DNA of 64,000 nucleotides from Pyrus communis (taxonomy: Eukaryota > Streptophyta > Magnoliopsida > Rosales > Rosaceae), in NCBI RefSeq assembly GCF_963583255.1, contig NC_084817.1, forward strand, positions 1,741,001 through 1,805,000, read 5' to 3'. How positions within the stretch are numbered: the stretch's first letter is position 1; each line of letters starts with the position of its first letter. The notes below the pieces were generated by a model. That model saw nothing but the letters and a program-made list of their open reading frames with translations. It searched no databases and was not told the DNA's origin. A program made the translations under genes and the position numbers. Shown here piece by piece: positions 21,495-34,800 of the stretch.

Positions 21495-24400
21495 ATGAGT
21501 TTCCGGGACGACAATGAGGAGGGGAGGGGAGATCTCCGGAAGCCCTTCCTCCACACTGGGAGCTGGTACCGCATGGGTTCCAGGCAATCCAGCATGATGG
21601 GCTCGCAGGTGATCCGTGATAGCTCCATTTCTGTTGTCGCTTGCGTCTTGATTGTCGCTCTGGGTCCTATCCAATTCGGCTTCACCGTAAGCACAGCTCT
21701 TCTTCATCTTCTTCAATTGTTTTCCGCCATTGGAGAGCCTTGAGCTATTGGGTTTTAGAGACGCTGAGCTTTTCGATTGCAGAGAGCTCACAAAAACAGA
21801 AACTTGAGCTCGATTTTACTTTCTTTGTATTCATATCTGCTGAATTATGAATCGCATTTTTGGGTTTTGCAGTCTGGATATTCATCTCCGACCCAGTCAG
21901 CAATCATCAAGGATCTTGGACTTACAGTATCAGAGGTTCGAATCTCAGTGTTTCTGCGTATTGGGTTGGTTTTTTTTTTTTTTTTTTTTTTCATTTAATT
22001 TAGTTTCTTACTATTTTTTATCATCTGGTTCAGTATTCGCTTTTCGGTTCTTTGTCGAATGTGGGAGCTATGGTTGGAGCCATAGCCAGCGGTCAGATTT
22101 CTGAGTATATTGGGCGCAAGGGGGTAGGATTCAATCACTTGTTATTTTCCTTATTACGCATCTTTGTTTAATTCTAATCCGGGGTTTTGCTAATTACAGT
22201 CTTTAATGATCGCGGCTATTCCTAATGTTATCGGTTGGCTTGCCATATCATTTGCCAAGGTGAGTTTTCGTAACTTATCCAAGTCTATTGGAAAGTAGAC
22301 TTGTGAAGAATGCAGTCAGGAACATGCTGTTTGATATCATTCTTTTTGCAGGATTCTTCTTTTCTCTACATGGGAAGGTTGTTGGAAGGATTCGGCGTGG
22401 GAATAATCTCCTACACGGTAATTTCGAGTTGTTTCAAGTGTTTCTGTTGTCGAAAAATGTGTAGTGTGGAACTGTGAGAGTACTGATTTGGTTGGATCAT
22501 TGCTAGGTGCCGGTATATATCGCTGAGATAGCACCTCAAAACTTGAGAGGTGCTTTGGGTTCAGTCAATCAGGTTGGCTTTGTTTAGTAGCTAATTCTTA
22601 CTGCGAGTTAACTTTTAGGAGTTACTAACGTCTGTTTCTAATCAGATTGTTTAAAATCCTTCTTCTGTAGCTCTCTGTAACGATTGGGATAATGCTGGCT
22701 TATCTGCTTGGACTTTTTGTTCCATGGAGGATACTTGCAGTTCTGGGTAATCTTCATAAAAAGTAACCGTGGTGTTCACATCACTTGTTTTTACCTCTCA
22801 TGGATGTAGTACTTTCATAAACTCAATTTATTTGGCAGAATTATGAATTCGTTTGCTTGCTAAAGGTAATTAGAAATTTGAGTACATAAAGGACATCTTA
22901 TACGATCTTTGAGGGAACACGTCATGCTATTATTAATTACTTTCAGTGAAAATTCAACTTCTTATCCTCCTTTGAGGAAGGAAATTAATTATTTGTGTAC
23001 ACTACTAACAGAAGATTTATGTCCGGGTAAAATTTTCAGGAATATTGCCTTGTACGATATTGATACCTGGGCTCTTTTTCATTCCAGAGTCTCCTCGATG
23101 GCTGGTAAGTTCAAAACCTCTTGATCACAGTTAGGAGGACCTAGTAGTAAGTTCACAAAAGCCTCTTGATCACAGTTTTGTCTTTTTTGGTTTTGATCTC
23201 AACAGGCAAAAATGGGTATGACAGAGGATTTTGAAGCTTCCCTGCAAGTTCTTCGAGGATTTGATACTGATATCTCGGTTGAAGTCAGTGAAATCAAGGT
23301 ACAAAGCCATAATTTCCTGATAATGGCATTAAAAATATGCTATGACCATATCACTCTTTGGAAATTCAGCTATGTAAATGATTTCCTTGGTGTGTACTGG
23401 GCAGAGGTCTGTGGCATCATCAACCAGAAAAACAACAATTCGGTTTGCAGAACTTAAACAAAGAAGATATTGGCTTCCTTTAATGGTATTTGCTATAGTC
23501 CAAAAAAGTTGATTCTCTAATTTACTGTCCTCTAGTCCAAAATGTGATCTATATGTCGAAACCTAATTGTTTTCACAAACTGTTGCATTGCAGATTGGAA
23601 TCGGTTTACTTGTTCTTCAACAACTAAGTGGAATTAACGGCATTCTATTCTATTCCAGTACCATTTTTGAAACTGCCGGTAAGTTGCCCCTCATATATGA
23701 AAGAATATAGTTGGGATGCTCTACGGAACCATATTAATACTTTCATATCATTTGTTACTTGTTTCCTTTGACACACGAGGCACCAGGAAGTGTGTATATG
23801 TACATCCTTATTATTGTGTATTTAGCACACTCATAGATACCTGTATTACATGTACATAGTGAAAGGCTGACTTGAAGTCAGATTTATTTTAATCTGAAAT
23901 TGTTCTTATTAGTTTTAGTGTTTGAACAGGGATTTCGTCAAGTAACGTAGCCACAGTTGGTCTCGGTGCTGTTCAGGTACAGCAAGAAGATAACTTCAGA
24001 ATTTGTTTCTTCTCTCACTCAATATTCTCAGTTTGTAAACATAACAATAATTTGTATGCATTTAGGTCATAGCGACTGGCGTGACTACATGGTTGGCGGA
24101 CAAAGCAGGCCGTCGTCTTTTGCTTATTGTGAGTTTGACGTCTTTTTTTCCATTGTCAATATTGAGTCACTTCTATATTATCTGTTTGGATTAGATGGAG
24201 AAAAATCACTCTTTTCATTGTAGATCTCATCTGTTGGAATGACAATTTTCCTCCTCATTGTTGCGATAGCATTCTACATAAAGGTATTGAATCTATCGTA
24301 TTTGTACAAATATCTTAAGGCTATGTGCTTCTTTTGCGTATATTCTCAAAAGGAATTCCACTGATCGCAGGATTTTGTCGATGTTGATTCAAATATTTAT

Positions 24401-25201
24401 AGCATATTGGGCATCATATCAGTGGTTGGAGTTGTGGTATGTTTATATTTTTAATATCACAAGTCAAAGGACGGTGCTTCTTCTTTTTTTCCTATACGTA
24501 ATTTCCATTATCTCACACTGGTTTTGCAGGCCATGGTAATTGCATTCTCTCTGGGTTTGGGAGCTATTCCATGGTTAATAATGTCTGAGGTATGTCAATG
24601 ATATAGTTGTATCAGTTGTCGAGTTTTGAGTCTTGCATCGAGCACGAAATTTTTAATCTTATAACTTGTTGCTGAATATTGTTTTGGAACATCTAATAAA
24701 TTGTGAATTTGGCAATGCAGATTCTTCCAGTTAATATTAAAGGCCTTGCTGGAAGCGTAGCAACACTTGCCAATTGGTTCGTAGCCTGGGTGATCACGAT
24801 GACGGCAAACTTGCTACTGGAATGGAGCAGTGGAGGTGTGTCCCCTCTTCTCTATTTCTCTATTCTCTGTCTCCTTCACTATAGCCGGTAACATGTCCAA
24901 ATAAAACTGTGATTACATCCCAAATAATTCGGTCGAGCACCCCACTTATTGAAATGAATCAATGACGATGTCGCTGCTGCTGCTCTTGCTGTTATTTGCC
25001 CTTTTTCCCTCCTTGGTTGTACTGTTTAGTAGTTTTGTTCCTCTGTTACTTTTTTTCAGGCTAACATCTTTGGTTCCACTTTCAACAGGAACCTTCACCA
25101 TTTACATGGTGGTGAGTGCTTTCACCGTTGTATTTGTTGCCATTTGGGTTCCGGAGACAAAGGGGAGAACTCTGGAAGAGATCCAAACATCCTTCAGATA
25201 A
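21495..25201 (+). CDS. ERD6-like sugar transporter (tonoplast MFS carrier)
   Basis: Eighteen coding exons: 21495-21686, 21873-21935, 22034-22123, 22200-22259, 22352-22417, 22507-22572, 22671-22746, 23040-23104, 23206-23298, 23405-23485, 23594-23678, 23930-23976, 24066-24128, 24224-24283, 24371-24436, 24530-24589, 24721-24835, 25089-25201. They total 1461 nt, 486 residues, in frame, with GT-AG borders throughout. It is a 12-span major facilitator of the sugar porter family: GRKG in loop 2-3, PESPRWL (220-226), QQLSGIN (293-299), GRR (343-345) and PETKG (471-475). The N-terminus ([19 protein letters not shown]) matches Arabidopsis ERDL6, a vacuolar proton-coupled exporter of glucose; that function is transferred by similarity. 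Exon sizes are compact, and introns are mostly 70-200 bp. Confidence 0.96.
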
Positions 25202-25796
25202 GTTTTTCTTTACCGTTCTTTCGTACAACTTGCTCTCTTCTGTTGCAAGAAACCAGTTCTGCAGTCCCATTTTGAGATTATCCCACGGGAACTGTACAAA
25301 GCGTGCAGTTTTCGTGACATTCTTCGGCCAGCACTTCGTGTTCGGTTGCTACATTCATTGCTTGTTTTGTATCTTTCAATAGATAGCTGTAAACTCACAG
25401 TTTTCTTATAGTTTTATTGAATTCATAAACTTTCTATCGCCCTCGATGTAGTTCTTGTATGTAAGAACTCGACGAGCTTCCATGTCTTCTCTGCCGGCAG
25501 ATTTCTTCCGTCGTGAAACCTTTCCGGTTTTATATTCATGCCGGCGTAAAGATTTTGAATTCACAAAGACGAGTAAAGGGTTTATTTGTCATTGCAATTC
25601 ATATCATGTTTTTCCATGGTTTAGTAGATGTTGGCGGGCAATTTGTAATGTGACTATTGTCTTTAGGACAACTTTAGGTTACTAGTCTGGGATACCGCCA
25701 CTTGGGATTATTGGTCTGGAATACTGTCATTGGGGCGTAACTTTGTGAACGAGAGACACTGATAAAAATGACAGCAAACTCTAAAATTTGTAGGTT

Positions 25797-26117
25797 TTTT
25801 TGCCAAAATGGTCTCTAAGATTATAATAACCCCTCACTTTGGTCTTTAAGATTTAAAATTGATAGAAGTGATTTATGAGATTGTTCACCACCAATCATTT
25901 TTTTCCTTATGTGAAAAATATCTGTGAATTGAAGTAACCACCATTTGAAGTGAAGGAGTTGATTTGACAAAAATACCTTCAATTCAACGGAAATTTTCCA
26001 CGAAAGGATCAAAATGATTGACGGTGAACAATTTCAGGGACTTCTTCTATCGGTTTTCAATCTTAGAGATCAAAATGAGGAGTTAGGCCAAATTCAGAGA
26101 CTTTTTTTTAACTAAAA
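25797..26117. repeat. MITE-like element, family B
   Basis: A roughly 320-bp inverted-repeat element just downstream of the sugar transporter. The left arm (AAAATGGTCTCTAAGATTATA, AAATTGATAGAAGTGATTTA) mirrors the right arm (TCTATCGGTTTTCAATCTTAG, GAGGAGTTAGGCCAAATT). Same family as the copies near 3055, 18690 and 55870. Confidence 0.7.
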
Positions 26118-28067
26118 AACCAAATTTGTATTCTAATTTTAGGTTTAAATAGCCAAATCCCTTTTTTGGGGTTGTCTTGTTGACAAAATTCTATAGGCAT
26201 GGGCATGGACAGCCTGCCCTACACATCACATTCAGAACACCACTGGAATAAATGGGCCTAGGCCCAAAGGTCCACTATTACATCTAGTTTGTGATTGGAA
26301 TAACTGGGAAGTAATTGAGCAATAGTCCCCAACTTATCTACGAGTTATACTTTTAGCCCCCCAACTCATTTTTTTAGTTCATTTACTCCTTCAACTCGAC
26401 CATGTTTTGCGCATTTACTACTGCTGCCGGCTTTTTCTGTAAAACGTATGGGTAAGAATGCAACTTTCGGATTATGTTCGGTGCTCCAAATTAACATTAA
26501 TTTTTCACAATGCGATTCCCACTCTTGCATCCCAAATGAGCAAATACCCTGATATGTTACAGTAACAGTATACACTAACAACGCCATCACATGCTTCCCA
26601 ACTTTCTCACATGGCACTCCATTACTAATTTAAAATACCGCTGCAATGTCACGCTTTAGGGATAAGAGATCATGATAAAATAGTGCAGTCCATAAAACAA
26701 TTTAAGTAGACTCTAAAATATGTACCTTTCCAAACTAATTCTTCGTTAAATGAATTTAAATTTCGAGATCTGTGTCTAAGAGAAGAATCTAGGGCATGTG
26801 CAGCCTCTGCACATATACCCTCCTTCCAATATCCATGTCTCATTGTCTCTATTTTGAATGTAAAGATTCGAAATTTATTTAAAAATAGGTATTTGAAGAG
26901 TTGAAATTAGGTAAAAGCATGTGCAACAGTTGCCCAATTTTCAGGATATAAGGTTCAGGATATAAGGGCATAAAAATATCTAATAGTCAATAATTGCAGC
27001 CAACATAGACTTGCACCACACATAATATGAAAAACAACAGCTAATGCCAACTAAATGCCATCCTCACAAAGTCAATATAACTTTGAAAGTAGAGTTTTGT
27101 CCAGTATGGACCTGCCCATAGCATGAACCAGGATCTATGGCCTTTGGATCCTTAGGCATTGGATCTTTCGCTGAGGATCCCGCGGCCATGGATTCTTGGT
27201 CCGTTCTAGAATTTCGTAGTTGAAATTCAGAAGGCAAGAACGAATGCACTATCTACTGAGATTTAAAACCTCACTGGTTACAGATATAGATAAGAACACC
27301 AGAAATAAACCTACTCAATTTCTTGTCATGAACTCTCTTCCTCTAGTAATTGGAGCAAACTTTGTGAACCATATCAATATAGCATATACAAGAGTACACC
27401 TAATTAGATCACAAGCACAAAGGATGAGTATGAAGATCGTCCAAAGTGCGTAAAATGCTAAAATGTATGATATATGCATTGGAAAATTATAAATTTCCTC
27501 ACCTATAAGCAGAAAACAGTGCTACTATCTTCAAGTAATTGAATACAAAGTAGGTGTAATTCAGCAGTGGTTATGTTCATGTGTCTGTGATTTATCGCTA
27601 AGGTTTTTTTTTTCACATCGTGAGTCCAAAAGCCAAGAGTTCAACATCAGCAGAGTTTGTATAATGCGGTAACACAATCAGAATTTTACGGTCGACACAA
27701 TGTTCATCTGAATGAATTGGTTTTATTGACTATTTAAGACAGAGGTCCTGATACAAGCTGAATTAACTAAATCGAAAAAGTAAACTCTAAACGCTAACAT
27801 ATAAATAGAGATACATCCAACATGGTAAATTGGAAGCATTCTCAATACAAAAATAAGCAATGCTACAAATTGTAACTTCCCTGGACAAACGACTGAACAT
27901 ATGCGAGAATCGAGCAGAGAAAAATCACAGTTTAACATCAAGTATCTAATACAACAAAAACCAAATAAAGTACAAGATCAAGAAGTGAAAAATGCAAGAT
28001 AGAGTGGTTAGGCTAGTAATGACAGATAACTCTGAATGGAGAGTCTAACCAGAATGATGTTCTTGAG
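26118..28067. other. Intergenic between sugar transporter and KCS gene
   Basis: No gene model. About 26280-26640 has TIR-like text (CCCCAACTTATCTACGAGTT..., CCATTACTAATTT) suggesting a degraded element. A minus-strand open stretch at about 27064-27200 is Asp/Pro/Lys-rich but has no neighbours, splice sites or family match. The final 50-300 bp should be the 3' UTR of the KCS gene. Confidence 0.35.
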
Positions 28068-29618
28068 CTAGGAAACTACTTTCACAGGATACGTGTCAAT
28101 GCAGTCTTCCCAAGGACCATTACGAGATGCCTTCACATTCCGAAGCGCCTCCCAGACCGCACTGTTACATTTAAAACCACTTCCAAAGGCAATCTGCCAG
28201 ATACGATTGCCCCTGCGGATCCTCCCCTTGGCCTCCATGTACGCCAATTCATACCAAATGGAACTCGAAGAAGTATTCCCAAACCGGTGTAAAGTCATCC
28301 GAGAGGCCTCAACATGTATAGGCAGCAACTGCAGGTTCTTCTCCAGCTCATCAATCACAGCCCTTCCCCCGGCGTGTATGCAAAAATGATCAAACGCCAG
28401 CTTGAAATCTGGGATATAAGGCTTGACATTGGAATTGAACAGCTTCTTAACCACAAGCGATGAAAAGAAAAGAAGCTGCTCGCTTATCGGAAGCACAATA
28501 GGTCCCAAAGTGGTGATGTTGGTCTTAAGCGCCCCACCGGCAATTGCCATCAAATCTTTGGACAAAGACACACCGGTCTTCCCCTTATCATCCTGCTCCT
28601 GATAAACACAACGAAAAGCTTTATCATCCGCGCCACGATGGGTCCTCACAACATGAACAAGCTTGTACTTAGCCCGCCTCCTATCAACGGACTTATTGGA
28701 AAGCAAAACCGCAGAACCCCCAACCCGAAACAAGCAATTGGGTATCAACATAGACTTCTTATTCCCAAAATACCAATTCTGAGTAATGTTCTCAGTACTA
28801 ACAACAACCGCATAAGTATTCCGATGGATTTGCAACAAGTCCTTAGCAAGATCGACAGCTATAACCCCAGCACTACAACCCATTCCCCCCAAATTGAAAC
28901 TCCTAATATTACCCCTCAATTTGTACTTATTAACAATCATGGCAGAAAGCGACGGCGTCGGATTAAACAAGCTGCAATTCACAACGAGAATCCCAATGTC
29001 CTTTGGCTTCACATGGGTATTGGCAAACAGATTATCCAGAGCACCGTACATCACCTGCTCCGCCTCCTCCCTGGCGGCAGCCATCGACGGCCGGGGAGGG
29101 ATGTAATGCATCGCCTCCGGGACATAAGTCTCCTCGCCGAGGCCGGAGCGCTCGAGAATCTTGCGCTGGAACTCGAGCGACGAGTCGTCGAAGTCCTGCG
29201 TAAGGCGGGAGTGCTCCATAAAGCGCTGGTACGGTGCCTTGAGGTGATCTGGCGGGCGGTAGCAGGCGTAATCGACCAAGTAAACGGGTCTGGGTCGGGT
29301 CACGATGTAGACGGTCAACCCGAAGACGAGGACGGCGGAGCAGATGATGACGGAGACGAGATTGTACTGGAGGTGGAGCCAGAGTTGTTGAATGTCGTAA
29401 ATGTCCATTTGGGAGGCTTCGATTAGGGTTACGATAATCAACGGGATAAAGCAGAGGGTTAAGATATTAGAGATCAAGTAATGGTACCCTAATTTCACGT
29501 ACTTGAGATTAACGCTCTGGAGGAAATCGGGGAGCCGTCGGGTTTGGTGAATCCGGACCCCGACCTCACCGCCTCCGCCGCGCGCGGTGGCGACATTGGT
29601 TGCTCCGCCTGGGTCCAT
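28068..29618 (-). CDS. 3-ketoacyl-CoA synthase, KCS4 type
   Basis: Intronless, 516 residues, full length for the family. Two N-terminal membrane spans (about 46-66 and 84-106) anchor it in the endoplasmic reticulum. The FAE1/CUT1/RppA domain follows, with the condensing-enzyme triad Cys248 (LGGMGCSAG), His415 (FCIHAGGRA) and Asn448 (RFGNTSSSS). It catalyses the first, chain-length-determining step of fatty acid elongation: malonyl-CoA plus acyl-CoA gives 3-ketoacyl-CoA, feeding waxes, suberin, sphingolipids and long storage lipids. The N-terminal half ([39 protein letters not shown]) and the C-terminus (WEDCIDTYP) match Arabidopsis KCS4 far better than KCS11 or FAE1 as I recall them; orthology is by similarity only. 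Start ATG at 29618; a TATA box lies about 90 bp upstream. Confidence 0.96.
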   Translation of the reverse strand: MDPGGATNVATARGGGGEVGVRIHQTRRLPDFLQSVNLKYVKLGYHYLISNILTLCFIPLIIVTLIEASQMDIYDIQQLWLHLQYNLVSVIICSAVLVFGLTVYIVTRPRPVYLVDYACYRPPDHLKAPYQRFMEHSRLTQDFDDSSLEFQRKILERSGLGEETYVPEAMHYIPPRPSMAAAREEAEQVMYGALDNLFANTHVKPKDIGILVVNCSLFNPTPSLSAMIVNKYKLRGNIRSFNLGGMGCSAGVIAVDLAKDLLQIHRNTYAVVVSTENITQNWYFGNKKSMLIPNCLFRVGGSAVLLSNKSVDRRRAKYKLVHVVRTHRGADDKAFRCVYQEQDDKGKTGVSLSKDLMAIAGGALKTNITTLGPIVLPISEQLLFFSSLVVKKLFNSNVKPYIPDFKLAFDHFCIHAGGRAVIDELEKNLQLLPIHVEASRMTLHRFGNTSSSSIWYELAYMEAKGRIRRGNRIWQIAFGSGFKCNSAVWEALRNVKASRNGPWEDCIDTYPVKVVS

Positions 29619-29707
29619 GGCCGGTGGCTCCGCTTCTGGGGGGTATGTGAGAAAGGTCGTCGCTCTCTGTGCTTGGAGGGAAGCGAGAGAGAGCGTTTTG
29701 AGAGGGG

Positions 29708-29717
29708 TATTTATAAA
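29708..29717 (-). promoter_or_regulatory. Probable TATA box of the KCS gene
   Basis: The minus strand reads TTTATAAATA about 90-100 bp upstream of the KCS start codon, within a G+C-rich context. Position and sequence fit a core promoter with a leader of roughly 60 nt. Confidence 0.5.
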
Positions 29718-29954
29718 TGGATGTGGGCCATGTGGGGCAATGGGGTATTACCGTATTAATATAATTATGGTGGCGGCGGCGGCTGGTGTACGGCGGAGGA
29801 CGGAGAAGTTGGAGATTCCCGAGCTCCTAAAGGGAGTGGGGAGGGTTTTTTGTGGTGGGAGATGAGATCACGAGTTGAGAAACGGGACAGCATGATTGAC
29901 CTTGACGGTTAAATAACCGTTACGTCATACGTGGGAAAACTGGGGATATATAAA

Positions 29955-30322
29955 TGGAAAGGACTCCGGATATTTTCTTTTTAATCCAGTAAATCAAGGT
30001 ATTCGCGTCGTTGAAAATTGATTTAACGAATACAAACAGGGCACACTTTAAAATTTATAATAACTTTAGTCGTTTGATTAAATTTCAACGACACAGATTT
30101 CCTGATTTGGTGAATTAGGAGGAAATGATCCAGAGAGGATCCCTTTCCTATATAAATAGCTGGTTTCGGGTAATAAATTTTTCAGTGTACCGATAACACG
30201 TTTCAGTACACAAAGTGTTATTATATAAGTGGTTGGATATTTAACAAAAATTTTAATCACTTGCTTTATGATACTTGGAATAGCAGAATATGTTCTCGCA
30301 CACTGAAAAATCTTTCATTCCC
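29955..30322. repeat. Two adjoining MITE remnants upstream of KCS
   Basis: About 29955-30150 is a degraded inverted pair with GGACTCCGGATATTTTC-like and GATCCAGAGAGGATCCC ends around a TTATAATAAC centre. About 30177-30322 is family M: the ends TTTTTCAGTGTACCG and the inverse of CACACTGAAAAATC flank GTGTTATTATATAAGTGG and ATCACTTGCTTTATGATAC. Confidence 0.5.
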
Positions 30323-31860
30323 GTGACTTGACTAATCAAACGAAGATTTTATTTTTAATAAAAGTTAATTTTTTTATTTCTTTCATAAACAAATTTCTTT
30401 GGGTAACCTTTTTCAAAACAATTTTTTATTTTTTTTGGTGAAGTTTTTCAAATCAAATTTAGATAAGCAATGGCTCTTGCATTATAGAGATCACAATGGA
30501 ATAAGACTTTCTTACATCCTCTAACATCATTACGTCATCTGAATCGATAAGACACTGTCATGTATGCTAATTAAATTGTATGAAAATTGCGTTATTTATC
30601 CCGACGAAAGAGATTAGGTGAGATTTTATTTATAAAGGGATTAGGTAAGTGAAATTGCATATTTCAAAACTGTTTCAGATAAACATGAGCATCATCTATC
30701 GTTGACAAAAATGTGTGTTTTAAATTGAAAATAAATTGGGCTGTTAGGCTTAAGCTAATAATTCAAGTGCCAACAAAGTTCCTTTTCCTAGGGCCGGCCA
30801 GCTTAATAAAACTCTCTCTACCTAGACAAAATAAATATTTCAATTGTGGTTGGTGTCTTGTTGATCAAGGATTGAGATCCCGCGGATCCCAAACCGAGAC
30901 ATTCAGACTACTTAATTTAATCACACAGTTCCATTAATCCATCCCATCGATCCACTTCACAAAAATCTAGAAACTTCAACGACCCAGATATCTTTCTCTC
31001 TTGAACAATCTATATCTCTCAGTCCGCTGGCAAGGTATGCAAAGATCCGGAGTGGATATCATTCCATTGTTCAATTTCCCTTTATTTCTGGTTTCTTTAT
31101 GTTGTAAAATTACACAATCACATGTTACTGTAACGTCTACATGTAGAGTCATTCCTACTTACAAACAAAACCGAACACGACATGATTGCAAAACACTTTT
31201 CGTTTTCTTTGTATAGTTTTACTTGTACGCTTTTGATATATGTGTTAGATTGCATTTTGCATGTCCAAACAAAAAAAAAAAAAAAAAACTCGTTACATGG
31301 TTTATTTGGGTTTGGATGGATACAGGGGGAGCTTTATCTGGACCTCTCCATCTATCAATGCAGATAGAGGTCGCAACCCAAATTTAAGAATCCACGACAT
31401 CTATCTGTCATTGCAAATAGAGAAGTCCACTGCCCGCAAAGCAATTTAGGCCATTAAAAAACGAGACCTTGCAAATGGTCATTAGACACCCTAATAATTC
31501 CTCTGTGGAAATATATCGTGGATGCCGGCGGTATCACTGCACCACGTCTTAATTATTTCCCATGACAGTGCGTGATAGGTTTAAGATACTGACACAGTCC
31601 TCGGTGTTTCTCTTTCTCACTCACATCGGTCTCTACTACCGAGGCAGAAGCTTATATGAGTCCAGCTATGTCAAAACATAAACAAACTTGTCTACAAGTT
31701 GATTCGGGAAGCAAATATAGTTCACAACAGATAAGATGCGAATAGCAGGTAGGTATAAAGTTGAACAATACGAGATCAGAAGCCTAACGACGGAAGAAAC
31801 ATAAATATGCGTCAATTAGATAAAGTACCGGTAAAAAAATGCGGAAATCTCCAACTGCAG
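30323..31860. other. Intergenic between KCS and Maf-like genes
   Basis: No gene found. The stretch is mixed A+T-rich DNA with an A run at 31268-31287. A moderately G+C-rich stretch near 31450-31700 has no coding signature. The right end should contain the Maf 3' UTR. Confidence 0.35.
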
Positions 31861-34800
31861 CTAGAGGGCCTCTTTCAGGAGTCTCCTAGTGAGATCTATG
31901 GGAAGTCCCATCACGCTATCGGTTGTCCCTACCTGCAAGCACCACACCAATTCAAATATGACTATAAAGACAGGGCTTTACAATCCCTAATAAGTAGATC
32001 AAACATCCGAACCACGATGGGTTATGCTTGCAGGATTCATTAAACAAAAGCTCCTGGATGAAACAGACACACGGTACCATAAATAGACTCCATCATGCTT
32101 CTGTTGTCTCGCATTCTCGAAATGTAATGACTATTATTTACAACTTTAGAAGAGAGTAGAAAACCAACCACTTCTTTGACATAGGGAAGAATCAGTGGAT
32201 GTTCGATTATGAGTCCCCCAGCAACTTTGAGCACTATCCCCTCCTCAATCTGACATGGACACAGAGGAATGGGTTCTATTGTCGTCATCTCATCAAGGAG
32301 AGAAGTGAAACAACCAAGTAGGATACAAAACAACTCTTACCAGCTTCTCAATGACTTCATCTGGTATTTTATGGAAATAAATCTGCAAGGACCCGAATAG
32401 ATATTATCCATAGATTTGACCGATGAAGTTGTAGAATTAGGATAATGGGCTTGAAAATTAACAATTTTATGTCTCAGAAGCTACATGATAAAAGGAAAAA
32501 AAAAAGGGGTACCTCCACTCGATCCCATTCTCCTTTACTGAATCCCGTTTTAAGGTTTGTAACATGCACAGATCCTACTGTTGCTGCATGCCCTCCAGAA
32601 TAATCTGCAATTCATGTTAGGAAACTCATCAGAGTCCAAAAGTCAAACATCAGGGACATAGACTGAAATCAACCATTAAGCCAACCCTTCAAAAATTGCC
32701 GTGCTTCTTCCTTGCTGGATGGTTTTTCCCGGATCACACCTTCATAGACCACCACCTCCAGATCATTTTACAATAAGAGTAAGAAATAACAGATTTAATG
32801 TCCACTGACTCATAAAAGGAAATTTCTAAATTCCTAGTTTTAGAAACAAGTCATATCAGCATAGGCCATTAATGTTCACTGACTCATAAATTTAGAAATT
32901 TTCTGAATTTCTAATTTCCTTGTTTGGATGACAAACAAGCGTACGGAAAAGCTGATGTTTGGAGCATCCACAACATAAGATATAATAGAGACTCCATAAA
33001 GAATCAACACGAGGAGAAGAAAGAGATAAAGCACACAATTCATGCCTAAGAAACTAAAACAAGTAGAATGCAAACACAGGTCCGAATGACGTTATGCTAA
33101 GTGATTAACAGTTTCTCAGTCCTTGGAACGTTACATAACTGACTTCAAACATTACTTGAACTATACTTATTACTTTCATATACACATATTGGTGTATATC
33201 CCGCAACATGCATCAGACATATGACAAGAGTATGGAGACTATAAATATGGTATAAAATGTGATGTATACTTGATCAGAAGTAACTAATAGCGTTGGTTCA
33301 GCATCTTTTATGTAGTCCCCAACTGGGAGCTTTTGTGAAATGGCTTCTGCCTAAGAAGTTTCCGTCAGCTTAGATAGGTAAGCAATTCTATTTCCATCAG
33401 AAACCAGTTGAGACAATGTCATTACATTATTAACAATATGCAGTAAACAAAAAACTGCAACAAAGGGAGCATTAACGGGCACAATTGCAGACCAGAAAGA
33501 AAGACCTATAGTTATGAACATGAATTTAGTTGAGCTTCACAATTAATTAGTACTTCCTTTTCTTCTCAACTACTCTTGCACAATTATGTTATTCAAAATC
33601 CCAAATTAAGCCTTCGAAAAAAGTCTAAAACCGTAAAACACGACACTTCCTCAATAAAAAGCAAAAGGGAAACATCTCCTATATAAATGGCACTAGGTGG
33701 TACCAGACTTTAAGATGCCTTCTGTAGATATACAGAGTGATCATACCATCCATATAGATGTATATACAATATATACAAAGAAATGGCATACTGTGTCTGC
33801 TGCAATCACAATTGTCGGGTCAGCATCCTTCTCTTGATTATTAATGCTTTGCAACTTTGATATAATAGCATCGGCCTGAGATGTAATTCATGTGCGGCCA
33901 ATGTAAGAAATTAAAATCAAAACAACCCTAAACTAAAAGAAGCAATTTCCAAATTTAGTTGATTAGAATTTAGGTGAGCTGTCAATTTAGTCCCTGAATT
34001 ACCACATGAGTGAAATTAGGTCCCTAAACTATTTTTTTTCAGAAAAATCAGTTCTTGAATTATAAAAATCTGCCAATTACATCCCTAATATTAGATTCGA
34101 AGCTACTCTATTCAAATGTTCGCCAATTTGAGTCACATTACTTGTATGTAATACACATTGGAGGGTAGATTGGTAATTTTACATAGAGAAATAGTAATAT
34201 TGAGTTAACTTTGGAGGGTAAATTAGACATTAGATTGGCAACCTATATGAAATGTTAAGGGCTTATAGTTGCAAAAAGAACGGTATTACACTCTAAAATG
34301 TGTCAAGAGACCAATGTTGACGAAAAATTGGATAAAATAGTTTTGAATATAATAGTAGGGATGATATTAGCAGTTTTTAATGAATTTAGGGACTCAATGT
34401 GCCCAAAAAATAATTCAGGAACCTAATTTTCACTTAGTTGATAATTCAAGGACTAAATCGGCAGTTCACCCTCGAATTTATGTCAGATTCCCAATAGGAA
34501 ACAATAAAAAGGAGAGGAACACCAAACCTTTGCCTTGGCAAGAACCAAAACCAACTCCTCTGGTTTTTCCGTTCGGATGGATTTTTCGTCAATGTCTGCA
34601 GTCTAAGCAATAAAGAGAGTTCAATTTCAAAAAATGAGCAGGGAAATTAGTTTTTATATATTTCAGAGGAACAATTGGTAGCACCACGACTGTGAATTCA
34701 TATCCCATTTCAGCCAATATTTTCCGGCGTGCTATCGAAGCCGATCCCAAGATTATCTGCATAATCACACATTAACATTAACATCATCTCCGAGATTAGC

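Noticed and set aside
28638..29426. A 262-codon plus-strand frame opposite the KCS gene
   Set aside because: Antisense shadow of a conserved condensing enzyme; no recognisable motif.
32040..32130. A stretch just after the ninth Maf exon that looks like a frameshifted copy of the last exon (ACAACAGAAGCATGATGG)
   Set aside because: The true last exon, with GTTDSVMGLP in frame and a proper AG acceptor, lies at 31861-31932, so the gene is intact and the resemblance is accidental or very old.
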